Assembly: GCA_030848705.1 (NCBI GenBank)
Contig: CM061245.1
Location: forward strand, 63,266,006 to 63,330,005
Source of the DNA: Heracleum sosnowskyi
Lineage: Eukaryota; Streptophyta; Magnoliopsida; Apiales; Apiaceae
DNA length: 64,000 nt
Direction: 5' to 3'
Shown here piece after piece: positions 32,272 to 45,239 of this stretch. Position 1 is the first letter of the stretch. Each line of letters begins with the position of its first letter. The notes under the pieces were generated by a model that was not told where the DNA came from, did no database searches, and was given only the letters and a program-made list of their open reading frames with translations. The translations under genes were made by a program, and so were the position numbers.

Positions 32272-33572
32272 TTTTCGATTGTATATAAAAATCACACATC
32301 TTTATTATTTGGCGTATGCCTTGGTATCAATTTTTCTAATTTCTATGACTAGATGCAATTTTTTGTAATAGAGTTTTTCATATGAAATACAAAATTGACA
32401 AATTACATATTTATATTTATGTGTAATATGGAAACAATATTTATTTTACAAATCAGATAACCAATTATAAGGTGTTAATACAAGTTTTTAGAATTGACTA
32501 TCACACTTGTTTTTTACATGAAAGCAAATAATTTTTTTATAAAACTGAAACATGAATGATATAAATTAAAATAGTAACTAAAAAAGAACACATATTTTAT
32601 AAATCTGACAAGTAAATGCTGCATCCAAGAAAATTAAATAAAATAAAAGTAACATATTTAAAGTAGGTAACCGAAAAAATGATCAGAATAAATAAATTGA
32701 ATGCATGTAACTTATATTCATTATTTAACATTTAAAACCACATTAATGGATATTAAACACATGGATGAAATTTAGGTAATAAATTAGTGCATTAAAACTA
32801 TAATTTTTGAAACCGAAAATGAAATAATCACTCTTAAATATCATATACACAACATAACTTATAATTTCAAAAAATTGAAACTCCACCCGCTCACATTATA
32901 GAACCATATTATCTCTTTGAGACATAAATTGAGGAATCATATATGACCATCTACTAATTAAACCAACTAAGGTAAACATGACAACTCTATTTGATTGGTA
33001 ATACATAACACAATCACAACATATGATAGCATATAATATTACAACATAGCGTATACTGATACACAACATACAACATACTGATTTTAAGCTAAAAATGAAG
33101 TTATAATGTCAAAAAAAACATATCGAAAAAGTTCTAAATATGAAATTCTCATATATATTTATCACATTTAAGATATTATAATCCAACAAGCACATCACAA
33201 TAAGCAAATATACAAGGAATGTTAACAACAAGCATATACCAAGACTTACCTGGGCCGTGGAGTACATACACACAGACTTACATGTTTTTTATTCTTAAAA
33301 ATAACAAAGAGGCACATTAAATGAACAGTACTAAGACGAAACATCAAAACTCGTCATGACACAGATAATTTTTGATTAAATATCTACCATCAACATATTT
33401 ATCAAGAAATAAGAATGAATATATTGTCATTCTCAGATATAGGCCAATTGCTTAGCTAACACATGAGCAACTTGATTCGCACTAACCACATAGTTATCCA
33501 AATCCTTAATAAGGAGTTACCATCACCAAAACTCATATCAAACATCAAATATAACTCACTTTGATGCTATCA
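32272..33572. other. AT-rich DNA between Sireviruses A and B
   Basis: No gene, repeat or element end recognised over 1.3 kb. Confidence 0.5.
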
Positions 33573-33577
33573 TTCTT

Positions 33578-34708
33578 TGTTAGGTCCAAAGCATCGTAGA
33601 GGAGGGGGGTGAATACGATACTCACAATTTATTCGATTTCGTTTGCGGATTATTATTTGTGTTTGTTAGGATTTATGGGTGACAGCTATGAGACAACTTA
33701 ACTAGATATTTTAAATGCTTAATTTTATTAAGTATGAACATACTGTCACAGCCAGAGTATATCTTTGTAACCATTTTGTTTATTGCAAATAAGATTCTAG
33801 TACATTTTGGTAGAAGTTCATTTATTTGTTCAAGCCTCAAGAAGTGCTCAAGATGGACAGCAAGAATAAATGTTACTGTCACAGCATTGACAGTAAGGTT
33901 ACGAGAAGACAGCATGTTGCAAGCCACGACAGTACATTCACTCTGACAGCAACATTGGCAGAAGCCCTCAGACAACAACTTTACCTTAGCCTGACAGCTA
34001 ACTTGGAAATCCTGACAGCACCTTATGCGGGGATTTCTTACTGTCACCAAAAGCGCATTCCTGTGACAACAAGCTTAGCCATCAGGATACTGTTATGAAG
34101 GGATAATATTGATATTGGGGTTCTACCCAGTCAAACTTGTGACAGTTTGGATGTTTAAGAAACAGGCATGTTGTAGTATCTCAACACTGCAACAGGTCTG
34201 CAAGACTACGACCGAAGCTTGAGAGATCACATGACAAAGCTCACCAATTCCAGAGTATGACAAATCTACATCTACTGAATTGTGTTAGCTAAAAATAGAA
34301 TGTTTCTAGATTGCTTTGTCCAGTACTGATAAGCTATTTGTATAGCAATTTAGGAAAGATTCACGGGTAGGCAATTTGTAAGAAGCTGCCACATGAAAAT
34401 GACAACAGCTTCTCAAACCCGTGTTGAAAGTGATATAATTAGTTTACTTAGACTATCTCTTAATCCATTCTTTGTAATGACTCGAGAAACCGAAGCTCAA
34501 GGAAACAAACATTTTCTTGAGGTTGTAGCAACCCATTGCAAAATAAATAAAACATTTATTTTGTGAGAAATACTCTTGTGTCTACTTGTGTTTGTAATTC
34601 ATAAACTGATAAACGTTAATCTTAGTCTTTGTTGTTGAAGCGTAGATTGGGATTTATGAGTATTGCATTCAACCCCCCCCCCCCTTCTGCAATAGTCAAG
34701 GACCAACA
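33578..34708 (+). repeat. Sirevirus B 5' LTR (1131 bp)
   Basis: It runs from TGTTAGGTCC to GGACCAACA and is followed two bases later by the PBS. Near its 3' end is CATTCAA plus about 13 C, the same signature as in A and F. The motif CTGTCA/TGACAG occurs at 33680, 33743, 33876, 33888, 33944, 33992, 34013, 34041 and 34140, with near-matches between. The partner LTR is missing, so its limits come from the termini and PBS. Confidence 0.85.
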
Positions 34709-34710
34709 AC

Positions 34711-34722
34711 TGGTATCAGAGC
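34711..34722 (+). other. Primer-binding site, Sirevirus B
   Basis: TGGTATCAGAGC, complementary to initiator tRNA-Met. Confidence 0.93.
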
Positions 34723-34750
34723 AGACAGATTGTTCTACTAATCTGAGATC

Positions 34751-36415
34751 ATGACAAGTATACAGAAGTCAAGTATCATAAAGATTCCATCTTTTGATAA
34801 AGAGAATTACAATGTGTGGAAAAGAAAAATCTTGCTGTTTATCAAAGCTGCAAATCCTTTATACTTGGGTATCCTCCAAAATGGTCCCTTTTTTCCACGA
34901 AAAGAGATTGGAGCCTCAACTGTGGACGGTGTTCTTGTTCCAGCCTACTGGGTCAACAAATTACGTTCAGAGTTTCTGGAGCCAGAAAAAGAGAAGGTGA
35001 CCTTGGATGATTACTTGCAACTCATCTTACTGTATGCTCTCACTTTGGACAAAGCCATGTGTGGGAATGTCATTGGGTGCTCATCAGCCAAGGATATGTG
35101 GAATAAGATCGAGCTGCTATGTGAAGGAAGTGAAGAAGTGAAAGACAATAAAAGACAAATTCTTATCTCACAGTATGAAGCTTTCATGGCAAAGTCAGGA
35201 GAAGACCTAACAACAATGTTTGAGAGGTTTAGCAAACTGCTGACTGAGCTACAGATTCATGGCAAGTACTATGATAGGAAGGAGCTAAATGTTAAATTCT
35301 TACTCACACTTCCTGAGCATCTAGAGCACAAAATCACTGACATAAGAGAAGGAAGAAATCTAAACAATGTTTCTCTTGAAACACTATATGGTGTGCTTAA
35401 GTCATATGAGCTTGAATTTTTCCAGAAAAGAGCTATACAAGCTGGATCCAGAGGAAAGATGGCTAATATGTCTGGTGCTCTTGTGGCTCATGTGCCAAGA
35501 ATCACTCAACCTAGTGAAGGAATTCAAATCACCCAACCTGCTACAGTACCTACTCTTAAGATTGAAGAGGTTGTGGATGATGAGAAGAAAGTTGTACTGT
35601 AGATAACTGATATTGAAGATGAAGACTTCTACTCCTTAGAAGAAATGGAGAAGATGGATAATCCAACTATGGCTTACATGGCTAAGAAGTTCAAAAACAT
35701 ACGATTCAAGAGAAACAAGCCATTTAAGCCTCAAGGTCAAACATCAAGGTTCAGCAGAGTAAATTCTTCCAAGGTTGAAGGTGGTGCCACAAGAGGTGGT
35801 TACAAAACATGGATGGTGGACAGATCCAAGTTTAGGTGTTATAACTGCAATGAGCTTGGTCATTTTGCTACTGAGTGCAGAAGACCAAAGAAGAATCAAA
35901 GGATGGAAAAAGGGTCAAGTGGACACTTCAAGAAAGGACAAGGAAAAGCCTATGTGGCTGAGGAAAAATGTTGGGATGATTCTGATGATGAAGAGGAAGA
36001 GGAATATGTGAATCTAGCCCTCATGGATAAGTCTGATGAGGTCTCCTCTAGCTCTCCAAGTCAGGTACCTTCACTTGTCTTACTTGAAATGTCTAAAGAA
36101 GAATACAAACAAACTATCGAGGAGTTGAGTGCTGAAATGTTTAATGTTCATACTAGTTTAACTACAGCCAATGAAGAAATTGCTAGGTTAACTAAACTGA
36201 ATGAAACACTCACTTCTGAGAATGACATGCTTTTGTTAAAGACCAGTCGATTAGAATCTCTAGCACAGGAGAATGCTAAACTTAAAAATGAATTAGTCTG
36301 TGCTAAAGAAATAGAAAAGTTTCTAAGGAATGAAATCAGTGAAAATGAATTTAAGATCAAGGCCTACAGAAACTCTTCTAAACAACTTCAGGATTACCAT
36401 GAGAAACACACATAG
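34751..36415 (+). pseudogene. gag: Sirevirus B Gag
   Basis: The ATG at 34751 begins MTSIQKSSIIKIPSFDKENY, a copia Gag start. The capsid region runs to a TAG at 35600-35602, then the same frame resumes with the basic stretch RFKRNKPFKPQGQTSRF and a complete CCHC knuckle (CYNCNELGHFATEC, about 35837-35878). After this come the typical Sirevirus acidic patch CWDDSDDEEEEEYVNLALMD and a coiled coil of about 100 residues, ending at TAG 36413. Two early stops prevent full-length Gag-Pol. Confidence 0.9.
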
Positions 36416-36469
36416 GATCAAAAAGTAGGGATATGTTTTTAGTATGGTAAAAGACATGGTAAGGAAATT

Positions 36470-37714
36470 GTGAGTCAGGATTGTTCAACTGATGCTACTG
36501 TCAAACCTCATGTCCTCAAAAAGATCAACAAACCAATTTTCAAGCTTTCTGAACTTGAGTTTGATGAGGAAGCCATGCTCATCAAACAACAACTTGATGA
36601 TGAGGATGAGTGCATTGACAGCACAACAATTGGAGGAAAAGATACTGTCAAAATCACTAAGACATTAACTTTCCCAGACAATCAGACAGAATGTTCTAAA
36701 GATGCTGTCAACAATGGCAAGACAGTACCTTCCAAAGATGCTGTCAAGAGAGCTTCAAAGACAACAACCTCTAAACCTACTGTCAAGACAGAAGGTGTAA
36801 GAGTTACTGTCAAGAAAAGCTCGACAACAACTTCAGAACATCCTGTTGACACAATTACCTACAAGTCTAGAAACAGGAATGGTAAGTTAGGAAATGGCAA
36901 TGCTAATGTTGGTAGTGCTCCCAGAAAACTATGCAATAATTGTGGCTCTTCACATCACTTAACTCATGTTTGTAAGAAACCAAAAGAGGTCAAGAATAAT
37001 GTGACCATGATAGATGGTAACTTACATAGAACCCCCATTATGCATAGATCTATGGTAGTTTGCAATAACATTGATTGTATGCCTTGTAAAATAACTGCCA
37101 TGAGTACTTGTTTCAATCTGCCTATTTCATCTACTGAACAATGTCTCTATATGCAAACTGTTGAGACTTCTGAGCCTACTGAAAACAGTAAGAAGGCTAC
37201 ATCCACTAAGAAGAAGACCAAGTCTAATTCTAAAGAAAAATGGGTGAAGAAAGGAGTCCAACAGAAGATTCCTGATGTGATGATTAAAGTTGAAAATGTT
37301 GATTATTCTTGTGATACTGAAGTAAAAGGACACAACAAGGATTGGGTGCCATATGCCTCTAAAATACAATTTGTTTTGCAGGGCAAGAATAAGGAGCAGG
37401 TCATATGGATCATTGACAGTGGCTGCTCAAGACACATGACTGGTGATAAAGCCCTACTATCACAATTTGTAGAAAAAGCTGGCCCAATCATAACCTTTGG
37501 AGACAACAGCAAAAGTTACACAGTGGGATATGGCTGTTTGGAAATTGGGAATGTTGTCATTAATGATATTGCACTTGTTGATGGATTGAAGCACAACCTG
37601 CTCAGTGTCAGCCAATTCAGTGACAGGGGATTCAAGGTTGATTTTGACATGATGGTGTGCAATATCTATCACAAGAAAGATGGAAGCCTCTCTCTGAAAA
37701 GGGTAAGGAAATGA
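36470..37714 (+). pseudogene. pol: Sirevirus B Gag-protease linker and protease
   Basis: Same frame as Gag. The first 130 residues are a Lys/Thr/Val-rich linker in which the DNA motif CTGTCA recurs about seven times (36498, 36645, 36705, 36741, 36780, 36807; TGACAG at 36616). A second CCHC knuckle follows (CNNCGSSHHLTHVC, about 36930-36972). The protease carries WIIDSGCSRHMTGD (DSG active site, about 37405-37446). It ends at a TGA (37712) just before the pre-integrase region SLFVADLSS. Confidence 0.9.
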
Positions 37715-38694
37715 AGCCTATTTGTTGCTGACCTAAGCTCAACAAAGAAGGACAAGATTTAATGTTTCTACAGTAAAGCTACTGTTGGTGACAGTATGCT
37801 TTGGCACATGAAACTCTCTCACCTCAACTTCAAGACAATGAATATGCTGATAAAGAAGGAACTAGTGAGAGGACTACCTCAACAGGAATTCTGTCAAGAA
37901 GGACTGTGTGAGGAATGTCAAATGGGAAAATTGAAGAGAGCTGTGCACAGGTCAAAGCAAGTCAACACCAACACAGAACCACTCAAACTAATTCACATGG
38001 ATCTCTTTGGACCAGTCAATGTTCCATCATTAGCCAAGAAGAGATATGCATTAGTTTTGGTGGATGACTATTCTAGGTATACTTGGGTGAAGTATCTAGA
38101 ATCAAAAGATGAAGCTGCTCAAGTTATCATTGATCACTTAAGAGTTTTTGACAGAGCTCCAAATGCCAAGGTTCAAATTCTGAGAAGTGACAATGGCACT
38201 GAGTTTAGAAATGCCACTCTTGGTAATTTCTACAAAGATGAAGGAATTGTACAACAATTTTCTGCTGCAAGGACACCACAGCAGAATGGAGTTGTAGAAA
38301 GGAAGAACATAACTCTCATTGAAGATGCTAGAACTATGCTTCATGATGCAAAGTTACCTACATACTTCTGGGCAGAAGCTATCAACACAGCCTGTTATAC
38401 ACAGAACAGAACCCTGATCAACAAGACTCATGGGAACACTCCTTACTATCTGCTCAATGAAAAGAAACCTACTGTCAAGTATTTTCATGTGTTTGGAAGC
38501 AAATGTTTCATGATGAAAGACAACCATGAAAAGAAAGGGAAATTTGACACCAAAGCTTATGAAGGTATTTTCATGGGGTATGCTCTAGAAAGGACTGCCT
38601 ACAGAGTCTATCTTTTGGAACACATGATCATAGATGAAAGTGTGAATGTCACATTTTGATGAAACCAAGTTTCCTGGACTACATGAAGAAGGTC
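37715..38694 (+). pseudogene. pol: Sirevirus B integrase
   Basis: After two stops, the pre-integrase domain reads LWHMKLSHLNFKTMN (HX4H) and GLCEECQMGK (CX2C), the zinc-binding part. The catalytic residues are present: Asp in HMDLFGP, Asp in LRSDNGTEF and Glu in QNGVVERKN. An extra T at about 38655 shifts the frame after NVTF, and element D begins at 38700. Integrase inserts element cDNA into chromosomes. Confidence 0.92.
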
Positions 38695-38699
38695 AAATG
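38695..38699. repeat. TSD AAATG, left of element D
   Basis: AAATG here and at 47274-47278 brackets element D exactly. Confidence 0.95.
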
Positions 38700-40277
38700 T
38701 GAAAGACGTGTGTCCTAAATCCAATCATGGATGATGAGTTAGGAGATACTTTGTTCAATCTGATTCAAGTTTGTTTAATTTAATAAAATGATAATATGTT
38801 TTATAACGGGCTTTATCTATTTAAAGTGTTTAAATTAGATGATCCATAGTTTAGAGTAAAGCTTTAATGGATTATGATGAGATCATTATAATGAGACCTT
38901 AAAGATGAGAACTCTAAACTTAAATAGTTCCTGGTCGTAGGATAATTAATTGGTAGTTAATTAATCCGCAAAGATCGGTACATACTATGCTTGCTTCACT
39001 ATGAAGGATGTCTGTTCTCATAGGCATTTGTGTGGTGACACTATAGCTAGTATGTAGGTGCTTATTAGGAATAAGTTCACTGAACATGACTCGATCAGTT
39101 GAACAACTAATGGAGTTCACTCATGTGTCAGTAGTTGTTCATATAGTGATGGTTGTACAAGTGTCCTTTGACTTGAGATCATCATAGTCATCTTGTGTAC
39201 ACTGAACTATACTTTGGTTTAGCTCTTAGTCTCGAGGGACAATAATTAGTGCTCTTCTGGGTATAGGAATTTGTGCACGAAGATAGTGAATGATCAATAA
39301 AGGATCTGCCCCTTCCAGTGAAGGAAGAGAATGTCCTATGTTATTCCATTTATGCTAGTTCAGGAACCTCTGGCCAGAGTGAATGAAATTAGAAAGAAGT
39401 TTCTAATTTGCATTAATCTGAACTAGACATAGTGAATAGGAAATCATATGATTAAATTAGATAGGCTTGACACGAGATCCATGCCTTGTATTTAATCGGG
39501 ATATTGTAGGGTAGAAGGAATTGATTGTACTGTAACTAGTCACTGACAGGTTCTTGGTATTCTAAGCAGTGAATTCATATTATCCGGATAGTCGCGATAT
39601 GTTGAGAAGCATCACTCACGATGTAGAATAAATATAATTAATCAGTTAATTATATTTAATGAATTATTAGAATTCATATAAATAATAAATAAAAGTTTAT
39701 TATTATTTATTTCTACTACCGGCTTAATATTGAACCTACAGGGTCACACCATAAAAGATTAATTTATTGATGAAGGTATTTTGAGATAGCAAGTTATTTT
39801 CTAAATAGTTTAGAAAAGGAAATAATGATTAAAATAGTTTTAATTATTATTAAAGCATTTTATAAGATAAAGTGTGGGGTTAATATATATATAAAGATAT
39901 ATTAAAAAAATCCTAGGAGAGCCCTATAAATAGAATGAGATAGTTCATTCTAAATGACTAGAGTTTTTGTGAAAACCTAGTTGCCACCCTCTTCTTCTTC
40001 ATCTCTCTCTCTCTCTCTCAAAAGAAGAAAAACTCCATTTTTATAAAAGCTTAGTTTTATAAAAAGCTTCATCGAAGGATTATTCTTGGTGGATACCGGT
40101 AGAGTGCTTCACACTCTGAGGAGCAACTGCTAGAATCCATTTTATAAAGCTTCGATTTTCAAGGTATGGTTACGATTCCCCTCGATCTAGATTTTATATG
40201 TATTTCTATATGTGCGATACATGGATTTGACGGAATAATTGTTATATCACGCTTCCGCTCATCCGTAAATTCCTTCA
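38700..40277 (+). repeat. Element D 5' LTR (1578 bp)
   Basis: Starts TGAAAGACGTGTGTCC and ends AAATTCCTTCA. It has a good TATA box CTATAAATAG (39924-39933), followed by a CT-rich leader. Confidence 0.95.
39924..39933 (+). promoter_or_regulatory. TATA box in element D 5' LTR
   Basis: CTATAAATAG, followed about 60 bp later by a CT microsatellite. The same box is at 46918-46927 in the 3' LTR. Confidence 0.7.
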
Positions 40278-40278
40278 A

Positions 40279-40290
40279 TGGCATCAGAGC
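40279..40290 (+). other. Primer-binding site, element D
   Basis: TGGCATCAGAGC, one change from the initiator tRNA-Met complement used by the other elements; it directly follows the 5' LTR. Confidence 0.85.
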
Positions 40291-40893
40291 TAGGTTTTGC
40301 ATATAGAGATTCATATAAAAAAATTTCAGATTTTTTTATACATGTATGGATTTATTATGATTTTTGCAAGTATATTTAGATTTAATTATGAATTAATGCG
40401 AAATATTATTTGCATGAGATTTTGATCATTGATCTGGGTTCTACAAGTGTTGTGGATGATCTAGGTATTTTTTTCATAATTTTGTGATCTGTAGATTATT
40501 TGTTATGAATTTTTTAAAATCGTTTTAATTAAAATTCATAAAATAATTATACATGTTGAAATATATGAATTAAAATTTGTACAAGGACCCCATAGATGCT
40601 TGCTTATTTTTGCTTTTGTTTGATTTCAGAAATCATATTATTTTGATTTTTTATTAATTTATTAATTAATTGTTAATTAATTTATTAATATTAAAATAAA
40701 ATAATAATAACAATAAAGGGCATTAATGGTTAGAGGAGTTTTTTTTCTTAGTGTTATAAATGCTAAGTTAGTGTTTTAATGCTAAAGGAGTTACAAGCAT
40801 TAAATAAAATAGCATAGAATTGTTTTAACTTACTTAGCATTAAATAAAAAAAAAAAAAAAACTTTCTGTCCACATTAAATTGCTTTTAATTGT

Positions 40894-40968
40894 TGTAACG
40901 CATGAGCGTCATGCGTTACACATGTAATAGCTTTTAATTGTTGTAACGCATGAGCGTCATGCGTTACA
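40894..40968. repeat. Two perfect hairpins, 48 bp apart
   Basis: TGTAACGCATGA, loop GCG, TCATGCGTTACA: a 12-bp perfect stem with a 3-base loop. It occurs at 40894-40920 and again at 40942-40968, with shared flanking TTTTAATTGT. Confidence 0.95.
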
Positions 40969-41700
40969 GCCCCTCTGTCCACATTAAATTTGATTTTTTG
41001 GGAGTTTGGTAACTCCGTTTTGGGCGTGCAATATACCGTTGGATTCGTTTTTCCGAGACGGATCTAATGGATTGGTCAAATATTTTTTGTATAAAAGTTT
41101 GGAACTGTTTATATTCCCGGAAATGTTTTAAAGCATGTATTAATTGTTTTAATTGCTTTTAAATACTATAATAAATCCATACATCATTATATCATTGTAT
41201 GACATGATATTAATTACATGCTTACTTGTTTTTTTATTTTTATATATGAGATATATGCCTATATTTACCATGCGATGATAGATTTAGGTGAACTTAAATC
41301 AATATAAGGCGTGCTCTAGAAAATCTAGAATGAGAATCGTTTCTTGCCTTAACAATAATATTATGAGTACAACCATGAGATTCTTATGTTTATGAAACAT
41401 AGAGTGAAATACTCTTTTGATGTTGAAAATGAAAATTTCTGTCTAGGCCGTTGGGTTTTAAGCGGGACCGATGTGACCCCTCCAACACACTGGGAATTTT
41501 TCATTTAAATATCATAATTGTATTTTGTTCAAGAAAAAGAGAATCTCCTAGTAATATGATTATGGTTGTAACATAATATAATCCCTCTTAATTAAAATTT
41601 ATATCAAGTAGTAAATGGCCAATGGCACAACGGGCTTGTGTCGGTCATAGCCTTCCAATATAATAGCAAGTAGAGTTCTTATATTGAGACATTGTCATTT

Positions 41701-42000
41701 CGTGCTACAGCCGAGGGCTTTGTTTTGAGATTAAGAGATGTTTGTCTATCACATGAGATGTGTATGATAAATTAGCTTTCAATTGTCGTTACGTGCTACA
41801 GCCGTGGGCTTTTGGAATTCTAATTTAATTATGTAAGATGTTGGGTTTGACTTGACTTAGAATATTGAGTGAGTCGTGCCACAGCCGAGACTCAATGATT
41901 CAAGAGGCTAAAAGATAATAAGGAATAACATGAGATGTAGTTGACAAGAGTTGTCTTCCTATGGAACATCACATTGCGTTTCGTGCCACAGCCGAGGTGA
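41701..42000. repeat. Spaced repeats CGTGCYACAGCCGWG
   Basis: Four copies at 41701, 41792, 41875 and 41982, spaced 83 to 107 bp apart. Each is preceded by sequence beginning a few dozen bases after an ATGAGATGT or AAGAGA phrase. They are in the untranslated interior of element D. Confidence 0.85.
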
Positions 42001-43239
42001 TGTGATGGAAAATAGGATCCTTATTCTCACTAACATTATGAATGTTTAGTTATACATATAGAGGGTTGTATAACTTAAATAAAATAGTGGGAGCCACCAA
42101 TGAATAAAGACCCGATTTATATGGTGTTGTAAGAATAAAATTGAATATTTACTTAGTAGTTATGTGTATTCACTAATAGAATTATATATATACTATAATT
42201 TCTGCACTATCACACATCGTAGTAGAATAACACGTTGACTTATCCCGAATATGCTGATGAACTTTGAAACTTGAGAAATGTTCTCAAGAATGAAAAGTTA
42301 GACGAAATGTTTAACTCGTTAATACAAAGTGTCTTATTTGTGATGCACATGGAGATGTGTATGAGACCAAGTGCAAGAGGTCTAATAATGCAAATGTTGC
42401 AAAGTAAACCAAACTGATGTCTATGAGCTTGAGACTGTGCAAACAGTATGAGCACAAGGACATTCAGGGCTACCTTGTTGCTTCTATAAGAGTTGTAGAA
42501 TGTGATAAATAAGATGATTCAATATAGGATATCGAATGAGCTATTCCATAATAGTTATGTTGAGGGTTGATCTATGAATAATCATAGACTCAAGACAATC
42601 AATTTGATTGATTGTCTAGGGTAGGTTGATTTTGTCATAGATGGAAGCTAAGTCGAGATATGATCTTGAATTAGCTTCCGAATACGAACTCGCAAATTTG
42701 TTGTGAACTCTTACATGAAAAGGTTGGATATCAGATTGTCTGAAATCTACTTCATGTTAAAGATTGTTGAGACGTATTTCCTTCTTAGAGAGCTTTGTTC
42801 TTCAGACTGGTAACGGTTCTGGAATCAAGTTGTGGGAGATGAACCATACCATCAAGAAGAAGTTTGTTAGTGAGTGATAACATAATTAGTCAAAGGCTAA
42901 GTTTGACTCCAAAAGCAAAAGAGTTTGTTGCCACCTATCAAAGGTGGGTTATTGGAAGATCAACTACAAGAGTTGTCTTGTAGAGTTGAAGAATTAGAGA
43001 AATTTAGTGGGACTGAAACTTCTCATTTTGAAATAGGGACTATGGAATAGAGGTAATGGAAATCCAAAGAATTATAGGCTTGTTTGCACGAGTGAGAAGA
43101 GTATTCGCTTGTTGCATGGTGATGGGTTACAAGAACCATATGATTATTGAATCACATTATGCATGCGAAACTCGTCTCACTCGAAAGACCACTATATCTC
43201 TATTTTCTTGAAATAGAGAGATAATGAGCAACAAAAGTG

Positions 43240-43430
43240 CTAAAATTAGTACACATAATTGTATGTGCACCAGTGACAACACATGCCAGAAAAGGATTCA
43301 CACGCTTCATTAGAATTCACGGATATGATCCGGATTCAGATATATGTATTTGGTACAATACAAATTCGAATCTTTTGGAATGTTTCAAAATGAATAATAA
43401 TGAAATACAAAACAAAACAACAAGTGTTGG
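43240..43430 (+). pseudogene. Element D integrase remnant
   Basis: The translation contains ARKGFTRFI and LLECFKMNNNEIQNKT, which align with copia integrase (ARGGY.YFITFTDD...E.FKEF.NEVQNQ). The catalytic Asp of this segment is disrupted. Confidence 0.6.
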
Positions 43431-44159
43431 GACTCTTTGATAAGATCAAAAAGATATACACTTGAGTGAGTGTTTTGAGGTTATCTCAAATCTTAAGTTT
43501 AAAGCTTCACGTTGGACAGATCCTGAGATTCTACAGGTAGATGGAATGTACGAAGGAGCGAACGAACTTTGTTAGACATCGTTCGGTTCATGTTAAGCTA
43601 AATTGATCTTCTAATATATGTTTAGAGTTGAATTTTATAAATATCAGTATATCTGCTGAATATAGTATCTTCTTAATCTGTTCCTAAGTTGTCATATGAG
43701 ATATGTAGTGCAAGGAACACAAGTCTTAAACTTGTTAAGATTTGGGATGTCTAGCTTATGTCAAAATGTTTAATTTGATAAGCTAGATGGTAGATCCAAA
43801 ATGTAAGTTTGTGAGATATCCTAATGATAGTCAAGGATGTTGGTTGAATATTCTACTGAATATAGTGTGTATGACATACTGCCTACTTAGAGGAATTGTT
43901 CATTCTAGAAGGGTTCAGTGGGAGGAAGGTTGAACTTAACTAAGTTCAAACACCACAAATTACAAAGATTCTATAGGAAGAACATTTTTCAGACAGGATA
44001 ACTTTTTGTAGGTTAGCTTAAGTATAGGTCTTGATATTTTATCACCAACCTGAGAGGTTGACTGCCTTATCATTAAGAATGACAATGAGTTGTCAATTAT
44101 ATGATAATGACCTTATGACCTATACTAAAGCTATGAGTTATGACTCGGAGAAATGACAT

Positions 44160-44900
44160 AGTACCATGAAATCCGATATAGATTCCATGTACATCAACCA
44201 AGTACGGACTATGGTTGAGGACCTAAAGGTGTCATAACCGGAAGGGTACAAGTGAGTCTATAAAAGGGAGATTGGAGTGATTGGCTGGGTAAAGACCTAT
44301 AAGTCCTTGCTTATTGTGAAAGGATTCAATCAAAGCAAAGAGATTGACCTTGATGAAAAAAAAAAATTCACATGAAGTAGTGCTCAAGTCTATTCGGATT
44401 TTGTTTGCGTTTGCGGCTAGTAATACTATAATATCTAATAATGGTCGAACGGTCGACCCTCATCGATAGGAAAATTGAAGAGATGTGTAGTTGACACAAT
44501 TAGAGGGATTTATTGCTATGAGTAGCAAATCTATGGTCTAATAGCCACGACAATCCATTTATGAATTGAAGCAAGCTTCTCAATGATCGAACATCTGTTT
44601 TGATGAGACAATCAAATAGTTTGATTTTATCAAAGACAATGATGGATCATGGATCTACAAGAAGGTTAGTGGGAGCGTGATGACATTCCTAATAATGTAT
44701 GTGACATACTTATGATAAGGAATGATGTATCGACGCTAAAATTAGTCAAAGTGTGGTTATCTAACATATTCTCTATAAAGGACTTGGGAATGGCTTCCTA
44801 TGATATATGAATGATAATTTATAGGATAAACCAAGTGTTGGGATAAACCCAAAGTGTGTACATCATTTATATGCTAAGATGTTTAGCATAAATAACTCCA
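44160..44900 (+). pseudogene. Element D reverse transcriptase remnant
   Basis: Traces include MKSDIDSMYINQVRTMVE, TYKSLLIVKGFNQSKEIDLD, LKSIRILFAFAAS, YELKQAS, FDFIKDNDGSWIYKKVSGS and the altered active-site region MYVTYL where YVDD would be. Many indels and stops. Confidence 0.75.
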
Positions 44901-45239
44901 AGAAGTTACTTGAATTGTCAAGTCACAGAGTTACTTTCTCCAAGATGGTGTCTTTCTACGACATCTGAGGAGAAATGACGTATGATTAAGATTTATTATG
45001 CTTCGGCAAATGTATCTATCAAAATACCGGATGTACTATACAAGACTTGATGATCGCTAACTCACTAGGCGAGATAAGCGAGCACTAGTCTAGTCCTTGA
45101 GAAGCGCGATAGTAAGCTGGAAGAACGTCCTTAAATACTTTCGAAGAATTAAGGACATCTTTCTTGATTATGGTGGGTCCAAAATGAAAATCGAGTGTTA
45201 TAAACACTATGATTTTCTTAGGACAAATGTGATAGAAAA

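Larger units (their letters stand above)
40291..43235 (+). other. Element D leader and lost gag region
   Basis: Almost 3 kb without a readable gag. It contains two perfect 27-base hairpins (40894-40920 and 40942-40968) and four copies of CGTGCYACAGCCGWG near 41701, 41792, 41875 and 41982. A trace of a CX2C/H-like segment lies around 42330-42370. Confidence 0.6.

Noticed and set aside
31264..34722. TGGTATCAGAGC as part of tRNA-Met genes
   Set aside because: Only the 12-base 3' complement is present, each time directly beside an LTR. These are primer-binding sites.
38920..39120. Open reading frame of 66 codons, identical to one at 45915-46115
   Set aside because: Both lie at the same place in the two LTRs of element D. 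Their identity comes from LTR duplication, and there is no recognisable protein.
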